Assembly (NCBI RefSeq): GCF_049243985.1
Contig: NC_135379.1
Coordinates: forward strand, 49,665,001 to 49,729,000
From: Paroedura picta
Taxonomy: Eukaryota > Chordata > Lepidosauria > Squamata > Gekkonidae
Length of the DNA: 64,000 bases
Direction: 5' to 3'
The position numbers were made by a program, and so were the translations under genes. Below the pieces are notes generated by a model. It was given only the letters and a program-made list of their open reading frames with translations, was not told where the DNA came from and did no database searches. Position 1 is the first letter of the stretch, and each line of letters opens with the position of its first letter. Positions 35,168 to 46,785 of the stretch are shown here, in pieces.

Positions 35168-37110
35168 AATGAGATCTCTGGCTTTCATGACACTCTTGTC
35201 ATGTTGGTTTGATCCAGCAGGGCTCATTTCTGAGTTCAAACCTATATTGATCTGACCTGGGATGAGCAAAAACCTTTCTATGCTGTCATGTTAAGGTTCT
35301 TTTTAATCCATTCATTGACAGCGTAATGATGAGAGGATTTTCTGTCTCTATGAAAAATCTAAAATACTCAGATAACCTTTTTTGTCCCAAGCTTGACAAA
35401 AAAGTCAAAACAAAACATCACATTTTGGTATCATCCTGTGAATAAGGAAATTGTTTTTCCCCATTTGGGAAATAAGTTTTTCCCCATTTGGGAACCATTC
35501 AGTTTTCTTCTCTGCAATCCAGCAATTAATTTATTAGGAGTTCTGTGGCTATAAAAATGTGGGGAGACCTGAGATAAGGTATGTACTCTGCCATGAGATG
35601 ATTAGTTAGCCTTGGGCTAGAACTCCCTCTCAGTCTAACCCATCCCATGTGGTTGTTGTAAAGTTAAAGTGAAGGAGAGGAGAGCTATGTACATTTCCCT
35701 AGAATCCTAGAGGTATAAAAATATTTTTAAAGTCAAGGAAGAAGCAGCATTATGTGCCTGTGTGCTAAAATTATGTAAACCATGAGGCACCCTTGAATAC
35801 ATAAAAGTGTATGTGGCCTTGAAGGAAATTGGGATGCCTATATTTGACACAGTCCAGCTGACATTCATTGACTCTGAGTGAAGGTCGATGTTACAGAATG
35901 GGTGGGAAAATCAAGCTTTTTCAGCTGCGTTCGCATATAGGTTTTGCCCCATCTTTAGAATGTTGGAATATGTGAGATCTGCAGTGTGCATGATTGATCG
36001 GAACATAAAGAGCGTCCTGCAGGAGGCAACAGAGGCTATGTGCATTTAACATAGTTGGAATAGGAACTTCATGATGATTTTCAAATTATCTCCTCCAGTC
36101 TCCTGATGAGGTCCATGGGAGACTTCCACCTCCTTTGAGCACACTTCCTTCCTGCTTGCCTCCAGAACAGCAGCTGAACAGAAGAATGACTACAGACAAC
36201 AGCTAACTAGACAGGTCTCTCTGTCATGGCCCCGTGACACTCTCTCTCTCTCCTTTCTACACAGTTGTTTCTTTTCTGAATAAAAACTCTTTTATTCTTG
36301 AAGTGGCCTGGTGCTTCACTCCGTTATATATTCAAACAATGCATGAGAGAGAATATTTCCTGTTCCGAATAGATTTGGGCCTCTTTGCATCTGTCTGCGC
36401 AGCGCATAATGCTTGCTTTGAGTATCGTAGCGACACTCTTCTACTTTCCAATTAAGCTTCATTGTGCTTTCGTGCACCCATGTCTCTCTGTCTCCCTCTC
36501 CCTTCCATCTCAGAGCTCTGATATATATTTAAAACACATGCACAAGAGTCCAGAAAGCGACACGACACAAGGCATGTGAGGGGCTGCCATGCTAGATGCT
36601 CTCTGAGGAGCACAGATGGGGCCATCAGCTGCAGCAGGTGCTGTGAAAACAGATCACCAACTCAAGCACAGAACGATTGTGAATCATCTGTATGGGCCTA
36701 TTGTCTGGGGGGGCATCTAACTCAGTCACATGCCGCACACAGCAGGGACAGCGCCATCAGGAGCTAATTGAATCACTGCTTTTCATTAGGAAGTGACAAC
36801 CTGGGCCTCCCTCACCGCCTCCCATCATAACAACGCAGAGCTTGAGCCCCTGGCTCAATCCACAGGCTTGTATAGACAACTGTTCCAGGGAAACAGAGGC
36901 TGGGGACAGATCGATGGTTCTTCACTAAATTTTGTTTGCTAACTTCTTTCCAAGAGGCCCGTTGCTCATTTAGCCTGCAAAAAGAAACCTGGCTTTGGAT
37001 GCAGCAGTTATTAGGGAACAGCTTGCCGGATGCAAAGCATTTTGAACTGCCCAGATGAAAAATGAATCAGACAAGGCACCACAAGATTCTTGTTGGCTGA
37101 TTAACTCTCT
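35168..37110. other. Intergenic sequence without recognised genes
   Basis: About 1.9 kb with no repeat I can name. Short open frames (for example 36234-36455) show no domain. It could include conserved noncoding sequence. A CA microsatellite lies at about 37117-37133. Confidence 0.35.
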
Positions 37111-37149
37111 CTCTCACACACACACACACACACTACAAGTATTTTAGAA

Positions 37150-37209
37150 CAGGGGTAGTCAAACTGCGGCGCTCCAGATGTCCATGGACTACAATTCCCA
37201 TGAGCCCTT
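37150..37209. mobile_element. hAT MITE family A, left half
   Basis: CAGGGGTAGTCAAACTGCGG through CATGAGCCC, then truncated. Confidence 0.8.
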
Positions 37210-37520
37210 TGACTGTCAGTCCGGGGGAAGGGGCCTATCGGCACCCTTCCTCATCCCGGACAGGGCCCGCCGACGGAGCCTTTACTCTTTTATTTTATAC
37301 GCTCTGCGAGGAGTGGTTAAAGATTGTTTCATGAAAGTTCCAATGTAAACCTGAGCTGCAAGGGAGGGCGGTATATCTTTAACCGCTCCTCGCATAGCGG
37401 ATAATCGGGCCGCTAACACACCGCCGCACCACCTCCCCTCACACCCAGGACTGCCCGCCGCCAGCAGCCGCCCATGGTAAATGCACGGGCAAGACCAAAA
37501 TTTCAGACACACTTACAAAT
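37210..37520. repeat. GC-rich inverted-repeat element, unassigned
   Basis: 'cgctctgcgaggagtggtta' near 37300 is an imperfect inverted copy of 'taaccgctcctcgcatagcg' near 37380-37399, around a LINE-like tail (gagggcggtatat). Probably an unnamed transposon. Confidence 0.45.
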
Positions 37521-37551
37521 GATGGCAGTTTCCAATAAAGGAAGGTAATAA

Positions 37552-37825
37552 TAATAATAAGAGTTGGTTCTTATATGCCGCTTTTCTCTACCCGAAGGAG
37601 GCTCAAAGCGGCTTACAGTCGCCTTCCCATTCCTCTCCCCACAATAGACACCCTGTGAGGGAGGTGAGGCTGAGAGAGCCCTAATATCACTGCTCAGTCA
37701 GAACAGTTTTATCAGTGCCGTGGCGAGCCCAAGGTCACCCAGCTGGCTGCATGTGGGGGAGTGCAGAATCAAACCCGGCATGCCAGATTAGAAGTCTGCG
37801 CTCCTAACCACTACACCAAACCTAA
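37552..37825 (-). mobile_element. tRNA-derived SINE ('ttggtgtagtggtt' family)
   Basis: Full reverse copy. The 'ctaaccactacaccaaa' head end is tandemly duplicated at 37807-37838. Confidence 0.82.
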
Positions 37826-37859
37826 CCACTACACCAAATACAGAAAAAAGGAGGTTTGA

Positions 37860-38760
37860 AATCCACCATCAGTGAAACTTTAGAATGTTAAAACTTTAAA
37901 ACCTTAAAAGTCAATATTTATTAAAAGCATTAAATACTAAATTACAATATTCAAATTGAATTATATAGGTGCCTTCCGGTTTACAAAAATACTACATAAT
38001 TTCATAGCAGCGGGACAGAATTTGGCTGTAAGGATAATTATTTGCTTATTTTCATCTTGGAGTAGAATCTTGATATTATTTTTATATTTATATTTATATT
38101 TATATTTATTTCCCACTGCTCCTGGCAAGCCGTCTCATAGTGGTTTACATAACAGAACCCCACAATAAAACACACTATAATATCCCCATTAAAACTATAT
38201 ATCTCTCCCACCCCTGCAACCGCTGTTGGCTGTCTCTCGGTGCACCATAGGGGACTACAATTTGGGAGGAATCCTGGGTAGTTGTCTAATACTGGTTGAA
38301 TTAGATTGCATCTAATTATATTGCATCTAATAGCATTATAAATGGGGCATTACAATAAGACATGTTCACTTGTCTCTATCCAACCGCTGGGGAAAGAGTT
38401 TGAAAAAAAGGTGTTTTCTTATAACGCCCCTCCAGCACAGCTGTGGGCAAAACTGAACATCTCACCTGAGCAAATGCCCTTCTTTGATGACTTAAATCTA
38501 GATTAAACAGGTAAGGAGCTGGAACAAGTCTATATCTGATCTTATCAGGGCACAGAAAATCTGGGAAATTTGCTAGATCCCTTTGCCTATTGTTGTCCTT
38601 AGACCTTTGCTTTATTAAGAACAATAAATGTCAACAAGTGGTATGAAATATTCTGTTCATTCTGCCTAGCCCACTTTTGTCAATTAAATTTCTGATTAGC
38701 TTTGCCTCTCTGCTTTGTACCTTTAGATTCTACAAACATATCCTTGAGACCAATTATAGA
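37860..38760 (-). mobile_element. Non-LTR retrotransposon C-terminal fragment, decayed
   Basis: The minus strand encodes RRAFAQVRCSVLPTAVLEGR (about 38420-38480), related to the fragment at 19260-20190. A LINE-tail-like 'tatttatatttatatttat' and CCCACTGCTCC stretch lies near 38080-38150. Confidence 0.45.
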
Positions 38761-39447
38761 TTCATCTTTCCAGATGAAATGTCTGGTTCTTTACTTCCAA
38801 GGCTATATTTAGCAGGTGGGTTGCTGTCAAGGAGGGCCAGAAGGAATACCGAATGAGTGTCTGCATGGAGGTTAATACTGCATCCAACACCACCCCCAAT
38901 GTGAAAGCAAAGTGGAGAAGCCAAAGGCCAGTGTAAATTTTAAAAGACAGCTCCGAGTCACATAAAAAGTCTAGGCCATCTTGATTAAATACTTGGCCAG
39001 GTGGGCAACAAGCTTTTAACTGTAGGCTGATCTATCCCAAAGGGTTACAGGTTCAAACCCTGGTACCTCGAGTTGTAAAGGCTGCAAACATTTCTGTGGA
39101 CCTTCTTCAGCACAACGCCCTGCAGAGTCACGGTCAGTCAGAGGAACCTGGTGCTGCCACCTCTCTGCATATTCACACTCTGTCAATAAGTCTCATCTCC
39201 TGTGAGGGTAAAAGGAAGGAGAGGTGAATGACGTAAGTAATTTTGGGTCCCCTCTGGGAAGAAAAGTGGGATATAAATGAATGAATTAATTAATTAATTA
39301 ATTAATATTTTTAAATGCAGATCTTTAATGGCTTCTCTCTCTTGAAAATAAAACAGTCTGGGAAAGGCTGCCCCAAGCTTCCTGTTCCTCAGGGAAAAGA
39401 GAAAACAAAAGATACAGTTCTAGAAATAAAAACGATGGATACAGTCA
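38761..39447. other. No recognised feature
   Basis: Intergenic, with an AATT microsatellite at about 39281-39305. Confidence 0.4.
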
Positions 39448-39975
39448 GGGCCATTTCGCACAGAGCTCAAAGTTGCTATTTGGTTGCTGTTAGCGAAATC
39501 GCTACTTCAACTAGCGAAATGTAACTAGCTGTGCCCGTAACGCACAGCTGCGGTTTTTGCGGAATTTAGCACTTTCACTTCTCGTCACTTTCGTAACCCA
39601 CAGGCTTCCGGTTCTCCGTCTTTTCGCTACAAAGGAGGTCCCTTTTTAGCGCTTCTGGCCTCCCGTGCCCGTCAATCAAACTGCGGGCACACCTTTGACC
39701 TCGACCCTAAAGACGGACTTGTCGGGGGCCCCTTTTTTTTAAAAAACCTTGGGAAACCCGTAGCAACGCGTTATCGTCAAATCATTGGCGCCCTTTGAAC
39801 GTGTTTTCTATTGTTTTCTATGAACCAGAGGTTGATGCATTGATATGTTTGAAAGGTTAATCCCCGCCCACAGTACACGCCCACAGGTTACCTGCTTATA
39901 TGCACCTGGGCAGACACGCGGTCGGCCTCTCTTTGTTTGCGTAGCCTACTGCCCGCAGCACAGGTTAACGTTGAA

Positions 39976-41376
39976 ATGGAGAGGATTATTGTTCAATTGT
40001 TGGCTCGGGTGATTGCGTTGGTCCAGCGTATCCGCACCACTGTGCAGCATAGGAGGGCTGCTTCAGAGGAATACCGAGAACGTATTGCCAGAGCGATGAC
40101 CAGCAGCACAAGACGTTCTCAACGGGCAACCATGGCGGCAAAGAGGCACTGGCAAGCTCTGGCAGAGGTCCGGTTCCCCCCCCGGTTCTGGGCGGACGAA
40201 AGATCCTCTGACTGGTGGGAAAATTTTGTGTGGGCTCGCTGGGATGATGACCACTGGATTGCCAACTTTAGAATGTCTAGGGGGACATTTTTTGAACTCG
40301 TGGAGGCTCTACGTGGACGCATGGAGAGGCAAGTCACTGGCATGCGGCGCCCCGTGCCAGTGGAAAAAAGGGTGGCGGTCGCATTGTGGTACTTGGCAAC
40401 CCCTCAGTACTTCCGGACAGTAGCCCAGCAATTCGGACTCGGAGTCACTACGGTTGGCGATATCCTTAAGGAGTTCTGCCTCGCCATGGAGGCGGAATTG
40501 TTCAGCAAAGTCGTGTGCCTCGGAGACCGGCTTGGAGCGGTGAGTATCATTCGATCCCCTTTGCCCTTTAAATTTTTTTTCTTGTTTGACAGGTCAGCAA
40601 CGAAGACGCGATACACCCCACGCTGACATGCCATGGCTTATATTCTTTTCTTTCCCTTATTCCAGAGTATGGACGGGTTTGCCAGGCTCGGATTCCCGCA
40701 TTGTTTTGCTGCCGTCGATGGAAGCCACATCCCTATCCGTGCCCCCGGGGGAAGCATAAAGGAGTACGGTAACAGGAAGGACTTTTGTTCTGTTCTCCTG
40801 CAAGGAACTGTGGACTTCTCAGGCCGGTTTATCGATGCCGAGGTGGGGTGGAGTGGCAGGAGGCATGATGCCCTTGTTTTCAGGGAATCCAACCTCAGGA
40901 AAGCCATGGACGAAGGGGTCTTTGTTCCAGGAAACCCCACCGCCACCATTGAGGGCGTGCGTGTGCCGCCGTTGGTGCTCGGGGACGGAGCCTACCCAAT
41001 ACGATGCTGGCTCATGACTCCCTACAAGCGGCCAAGGACAGACGTGCATAGCCACTACAACCTCACTCACTCCCGGGCAAGGAATGTAGTGGAGCGTGCC
41101 TTTGGACGTTTGAAGTCCCGGTTCCGTTGCCTGATGTCCCGACTCCACGTGCATATAGACAATGTGACTCCGCTGATCATCGCGTGTGTCATTTTGCACA
41201 ACATATGCGAGGACAAGGGACATAACATCCCCTTCCCTGTGGATGAACCTGATCCTGTTGTCCTTGAGGACACACAAGACATCCCTGAAGCAAGGAGAAG
41301 AAGAATCTATGCAGAGGGGTGCAAGGTTCGGGACGCCATAGCCACCCACATCTACAGAAACAGGAGGCATGTTTAA
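39976..41376 (+). CDS. PIF/Harbinger DDE transposase
   Basis: Cuts and rejoins element ends; works with a Myb-like partner in this superfamily. Two exons, 39976-40539 and 40666-41376, joined by a 126-nt GT-AG intron in phase 0, encode 424 aa. I chose ATG 39976 (MERIIVQLLARV); the open frame extends upstream without another ATG. A helix-turn-helix-like region (ALWYLATPQYFRTVAQQFGL) precedes the catalytic core. The acidic triad is D206 (AVDGSH), D295 (LGDGAYP) and E331 (NVVERAFGRLKSRFR), with exactly 35 residues between the last two (DD35E). An AATAAA follows at 41403-41408. HARBI1 is a domesticated relative. No stops interrupt it. Confidence 0.92.
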
Positions 41377-41730
41377 TTGTTTTTCCCACTCTCTTGTTGT
41401 TGAATAAAGTTTTGTGTTCTTTGTTTAACCTTGTCTTGTGCGGTTTGTGTACTTTGCCAGCAAAAAAACGGGGATTCTCTGGTCCAAAAGCACTTTGACA
41501 GCCCTAAACGCTAACTCCCACTGAAATTGACACACACAACACGGAAGCGCTGAGCGGGGAAAGTTCGGGGAGGCGGGTAGCCAGGAAGTATTGGCGACCC
41601 CTGTCAAACCGGAGGATCAATCCACTTATGTTCCAAGGAATAATTTTATTGGTGGGCAGCTTTGATACATTTAAAATAGGGGTGGTCGATCGGAGCAACG
41701 CACGTTCGTTCCCTAACCGTCATTCCGAAG

Positions 41731-42896
41731 ATGCCGAAGCCACGGAAGGGCTCCTTCTGGCAGCGCGCCGAGGCTGAGGCACTTCTGGAGCTGGTGCTCC
41801 AATCGAAAAGTGTTGGCCGCCTTATGGCCAGCACCCACTGCCACACCAAGGGTGCCTACCTGGTGTTGGCATCCAAGCTGAGGGAGAGGGGCTATGTCCG
41901 GACCTGGGAGCAGGTCCGGACAAAATTTAAGCGCCTGAAGCTGGACTTCCTCAACAGTCTGGAACAGTGGGGGGGGGGTCCCGCAGCCAAGTGGGAGGAC
42001 GGTCTTCCACGACCAGATGGTGCTAATATGGGAGAAGGCTGGGAAGCCCCCCCTGGAAATGAGGAGGCATATGGGTGAGTGCTGCCCTCGTTGTGTTTTG
42101 CCCTTAAACATGCATGGCATGACTAGCTGGCTCTTTCCCCTACTGTCCCCAATGAAATTCGAAATAGTATTTATATGCTGTCAACCCCCTCTGACTTAGC
42201 CCGCCAGTACTGTGTAGAACCACTTTGGTTATGCGCTTATACTCTAACTGTGGTGTGTCTACCAGCTGTGTTTCATCTCTGGTTTGTGTGCTTTTAATTA
42301 TGATTTCTCTTTTTCTTTGCCCAGCCACACAATCACCATCCAAGATGGGAAAAGCACCTGAGCGTGAGGAGGAGGAAGAGGGGCCTTCCACCTCAGGACA
42401 GGCTGCAGGTGAGAGTTTTATGCCTGTGCGGGAGACCCATGTGTGTGTACCCCCATGGAGCCATATGGGAGCCTGCTGTGATGCTCCCATTTGAAGTGTT
42501 ATTAAATTCTTTGTTTGATTTCTATAGCAGAAACTATGGAGGCAAGGCTGCGTGCCATGGAGGCCAGGGTGACTGCCTTAGAGGCCGAAGTGGCAGAGCT
42601 GAAAGGGGAGTTAGAGCAGCAAAGGCAGCAGAGGGAGGCGGAAGAACGTAGGTTATGTTCCCCACTGCCCAACTCTTCTCACACTGTGGCTAAGGCCACC
42701 AAAAAGTGTATGCATGTAAACTACAAAAATTGGAAAATATGTGTGGCACTAATGTGTACTTTTTCTCCCTCCCCACACAGTTAAGAAGAAGGAGGACGAA
42801 GAGCTCTTCCGGCGCAAAGTTAGGGGGACCGTGGGACGGCTGTGCAGGAGAGTGAGGGCGATGGAAGGGGCTGGGGAGGGGAGCGGTGGGACCTAA
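41731..42896 (+). CDS. Harbinger Myb/SANT-like coiled-coil protein
   Basis: Probable DNA-binding accessory protein that recruits the transposase. Four exons: 41731-42074, 42325-42408, 42528-42647 and 42781-42896. Exon 1 has the Myb/SANT-like triple-helix domain (FWQRAEAEALLELV, WEQVRTKFKRLKLDF). Exon 2 is acidic with SPSKMGKAPEREEEEEGPS, exon 3 is a coiled coil (MEARLRAMEARVTALEAEVA) and exon 4 is basic (FRRKVRGTVGRLCRRVRAME). Splice phases of exons 2-4 agree with each other. They fit exon 1 only if its last 32 codons are read one frame over from the start; the switch lies at a run of ten G (41969-41978). AATAAA at 43089-43094. Confidence 0.8.
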
Positions 42897-43329
42897 GTTT
42901 TGTTTTCTTTTTGTGTTTTGGGGTGGGGGGTGTTGGGGGGGTTCCCAGTTACTTTGCCCATTTTTCTATCCCTGTTAAATATTTGAATTTGTTTTAAAAA
43001 GTTGGCTTTCTTGGAGGGTGGGGGTGGTGGTGGGGGGGGGTCCAAGTTACATTCCCTTGTTTTTTTCCCCTGTTGAACTGTTTCTGAAAATAAAATGTTG
43101 TTGTAAATTTCCTGAAAAAGACTCCAGTGTGACTCCTTGCACTCGCACACCTTTCACCCCAAACTCCTAAAACACCTTTAACCTTTAAAACACCCTCCAA
43201 CCTACAACCCACACAACGGTGCCAGAATAGGCACAATCACTAGAGAGGGTACACAGAGACAGAGTCAAAAACATAAACTTTATTGAACAGACAACAGCAA
43301 ACACAGATAAACAGACAAAATGGCCCAAA

Positions 43330-44488
43330 CTAGGAGGGGGAGAACTTGTCCGCGGGTTTAACGACTCTCTTCCCGAGAACAGTCCTCCTTCTCGTTTGGG
43401 TCGCGGCATTCTGAGAGGGGGTGGGTGGGGTGGGTGCTGGAGGTGGTGGGGGGGTGGGTGCTGGAGGTGGTGGGGGGGGTGTGGGTTGGGTGGGGGGGAC
43501 GTTCACTATAATCTGAGGAGGGGGGGCCGCCTCCATAACCGCGACCGCCCTCTCCATCAGCCTCCTTATCATTCGAACTTCCTCCACGCTTTCGCGTAGT
43601 GAGTTGTTCGAATCTCTAAGGATGGCACGGAATTTTTTGCCCTCCTGGGCCACGAGGGAGAGCATCGCCTGGTCTGCAGCAGCTGCACGCCTGGACTCCA
43701 CCTGGCAGTGCTCCAGGATCCTTTCTCCCACAGTAGTCAGGACGGAGACGCGCCGCAGCCTGCCGCGTTCCCTGGCCAGCCTCTCCTCAGCCGGGAGAGC
43801 GCCCCTGGGTGGTGAGCCAGCTGGCTCGTCGTCTTCAGAAAGGACCTCTGTTGGCAAAAAAAGAGAAAGAGAACTGTTAGTAACAACGAGACAGTCAAAA
43901 CCCACCCTGGTGCACATGGTGGCCTTTCTTGGTTACATATTGTTAAACCAAGACTCAGAACAATGCCAGGGGAGCACATGGTTATTGTTTGTTTGCCCAT
44001 GGTGGCCTTTCTTGGTTACATGTTAAACCAAGACTCAGAACAATGCCAGGGGAGCACAAAAATGAAAAGAAAGCACACAGTTATTGCACACAGACATTGC
44101 CCTGCAGCCATGGCTCGAAAGGAACAGTTCATGCACGCTCACCATCTTGTATCTGTATCCGCCTGCGCAGGGCAGGAGGTCCAGCCACCCCACGCTCCTC
44201 CTCCTCCTGTGTCCCGGGTATAAAATCTGAAAAAAGGGAAAAAAGAACATGATTTAGGACCAAAGTGTGGCAAAGCTAGCTTCACACCCTAAAGCAGCAA
44301 CGTTGAGGGACTATCTTCTGTCTCTTGGCAGTGCTGCTGCCCTGCACAAACAGAAAAGCACAAAGCAGTTAAACCCCCCCCCCCTTATTGCAACTGATAC
44401 TTACCAACATTTGTGGACGCCCCAGAATCACTGTCCTCTGCTACTGCTGCAGGGGACTCGAGGACCACCGTCCCAGGCATCTGTGTCT
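43330..44488 (-). CDS. Third Harbinger gene: proline-rich protein, 5' exon missing
   Basis: Convergent to the other two genes. Three exons with AG/GT borders and consistent phase: 44488-44405, 44226-44143 (84 nt each) and 43847-43330. Exon 1 here reads TQMPGTVVLESPAAVAEDSD, exon 2 DFIPGTQEEEERGVAGPPAL. The last exon carries helices (ERILEHCQVESRRAAAADQA, RESVEEVRMIRRLMERAVAV), a Pro-rich stretch (PTPPPPPPAPTPP) and a basic C-terminus (RRRTVLGKRVVKPADKFSPS). No start codon or Myb domain was found upstream, and a 5' exon beyond 44500 is expected but not seen. Its 84-nt exon mirrors exon 2 of the Myb gene. Function unknown. Confidence 0.65.
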
Positions 44489-44640
44489 CTGTGGACAAGA
44501 GCAGAAAATAGTGAAAAAGGAGCAAGCACACAACCTGAACCACACAGCAAGCTGCCAAAGAAGTGGCTAGAGCGCTGCAGAAGGCCTATGGCTGAGGCAT
44601 GCTGCAAAACTGTTTGGGTTGTTGGTTAAACACAACCGTT

Positions 44641-44959
44641 TTAAAAAGCCACCCAAAGCAATCCACAAACATCCTATCATATTATGCGTTGCAACGAACA
44701 CACGAGAGTCTGGCAGCCCTCATTTCAGAATGGAATAGAGTGACACCTGTCACTCCAGTTCGCCACAGATTAAGGACAACAGCAAAATATGCAAAACTTT
44801 GACTTGACCTTGTCAAAATGGCAGAACAAGTGCAGTGATTATCTAGGATTTTTTTTTTACGGCTGATTCAGATAGGCAACATTTGGTGACAGATAACTAA
44901 AAATCAAATTCATCCTCCAAAAAAATCAAATTCATCCTCCAAAGAACCTGAATATTTTG
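44641..44959. other. No recognised feature
   Basis: Contains a short direct repeat, 'aaaatcaaattcatcctccaa', at about 44900-44942. Otherwise unassigned. Confidence 0.4.
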
Positions 44960-45190
44960 TATGAAGATCCAAGCCGCAAGCCTTACTCTGTGGGGTCTCT
45001 TTCCCCAATGTTATTTAATATCTATATGTACCCCCTTGCCCAGCTGGTCTGGGGTTTCAGGTTGGGTTGCTGATGACACCCAGCTGTTTCTATTGATGAG
45101 CAGCCATTTATCTACATGCCCAGAGTCCTTGGCCAACAATCTAGAGGCTGTTGCAGACTGGTTTGGCTGAAGTTAAATCTAGCTAAGATG
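44960..45190 (+). mobile_element. L2-like LINE reverse transcriptase fragment
   Basis: Translates in pieces to LSPMLFNIYMYPLAQLVWGF, ADDTQLFL and SLANNLEAVADWFG, matching the L2-group RT palm region (LFNIYMKPLA...YADDTQLY...). Decayed. Confidence 0.7.
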
Positions 45191-45289
45191 GAGGTCCAGT
45201 GGGGAATACAGAGCAGCTGAGAGCAATTCACGTCCTTATTCTCTCCATTTTTATCCTCACAACAGCCCAGCAAAGTTCATTATGTTGAC

Positions 45290-45560
45290 TGAGAGTGGCT
45301 GGCCCACAAAAGCTTCCCTAACGGTTGTAAGCCACTTTGAGAGTCCTTCGGGTAGTAAAAAGTGGGGTACAAAAAGAAGCTCTTTTTCTTCAAGTGCCTT
45401 TCTCCCTTTTTGCGCTTAACCCCATACAACAACAAACCCCACCTGGGATCGTCTATTAGCATTGCCACTTTCACATCAAGTTGGCCTCAGCAACTGCTGC
45501 CAGTCTGAGCAGACAGTTCATAGCCGGACTCAGCCTGATTCTGTGTAAGGTAGTCTTAAA
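45290..45560 (+). mobile_element. SINE fragments
   Basis: 45325-45395 is the 3' tail of the 'ttggtgtagtggtt' SINE (gtaagccactttgagagtcc). 45490-45560 is a piece of the MIR-like SINE (gccagtctgagcagacag, gattctgtgtaagg). Confidence 0.55.
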
Positions 45561-45782
45561 GCACACACACATTCTGATGCTGAAGGGCGTTTCACATTTG
45601 ATGATCTTCCTGCAGAGATATCACTTCCATGTCGGAAACATAACATCTGCCTGTGCATCTAGGAAAATTACAATGTGTGAAATCGCTCCAGCTACTGGCA
45701 ATAGTTGCAAGATTTCTGCAAAACAGCAGATGTGAGATAATAGGCTTCAATGGAAGCCCGAATATAACCCCTAGAAGACTCT

Positions 45783-46686
45783 GGGCCTTTTTGCACGGCT
45801 TCAAAATCGCACAATGGTTGCCAATTGGAAACGCTATTGATTTGGCTTAACGCACGACGTCGTAGACAATCTGCCACACACCTGAAACCAATCTGCAAAA
45901 AGCGCTTCGTTGTAGCGCTTTCAGGGGAATCCCAAAAAGTGGATTCACCCTCCGGAAAGCGATACAGTCCTGCAACCAATCTGCAACACTAGCGAAAAAG
46001 ACCTGTGCGTTAACATTGTTGCGGTTTCTTCAAAGTCCCTCCTCCTGAGCCTGTCCTCCAAACTTCCGGCGAAGCGATCGCCATTTTTTTTTCTCCAAGC
46101 GAGCGGGGATAAACGCACCAGCGAGCCTCTTTCTGTTTAGAGGCTTCCCTGGCTTCAGTCCTTCACCTTTAGTCACTAAGCACAAACCACAGAAAAGCCC
46201 GTTTGCTGATGTATTTTCCCATTAATTTTTACACATTAATTCAGCCGAAAATCGGGCCCGTGAGAGGGGGGGGGATTTTTTTTTTTCACTCGAGGCAGTG
46301 TGGCAACGATCATACGATCAAACAACAGCTCAAACACACCAGGCAGCTGTATGGGTCTCTCCGTTGCAACAAATCTACCCAGATTCGTTGCAATGGGTCT
46401 GTTTTTTTTTTTTTTTTTAAAAGCTTTCTTAAAGGGAAAGGGGCTGTTTGGGAGCATGCTAACGGCTGCCCATTGGCTGCTTGACGACCAGGGGCGGGAC
46501 GAGCTTGGCAATAGCGCTTCCTTTCTAGCGATTTCTGCCGAGACCGGAAGCCTGTGGGAAACGCTAAAAAACGCAACTGATTCCACTACAAAGGCAGGTA
46601 TGCATAACGACGAATTCCACTATTTTAAATGGCGATTTTTCATTCAATGACCAATTTGCAACAAAGATCCCCGTGCGTAAAGGCCC
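45783..46686. mobile_element. PIF/Harbinger MITE, complete (904 bp)
   Basis: Same family as 29210-30107. Left end GGGCCTTTTTGCACGG. Target duplication TCT (45780-45782 and 46687-46689). Differences from its sibling are mostly scattered substitutions and homopolymer-length changes. Confidence 0.87.
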
Positions 46687-46785
46687 TCTGTGTTCACAAC
46701 TCTGAGGCCAGAGTTTCTTTGTTCTCCTTGGCAGGAACTGTTACAATCCTGGATGGTCTTCTGTTCAGAAGGCTGATGTTATGAA

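Larger units (their letters stand above)
39448..44640 (+). mobile_element. PIF/Harbinger transposon with three genes, right end not found
   Basis: The left terminus GGGCCATTTCGCACAG at 39448 matches the terminal bases of the two ~0.9-kb MITEs. Inside are a DDE transposase (plus), a Myb/SANT-like protein (plus) and a third spliced gene (minus). I could not find the right-hand inverted repeat. Sequence beyond about 44640 looks unrelated, so the right end appears truncated there. The coding parts are well preserved, suggesting a fairly young copy. Confidence 0.8.

Noticed and set aside
43396-43599. Gly/Trp-rich plus-strand frame
   Set aside because: Antisense shadow of the proline-rich exon of the third Harbinger gene.
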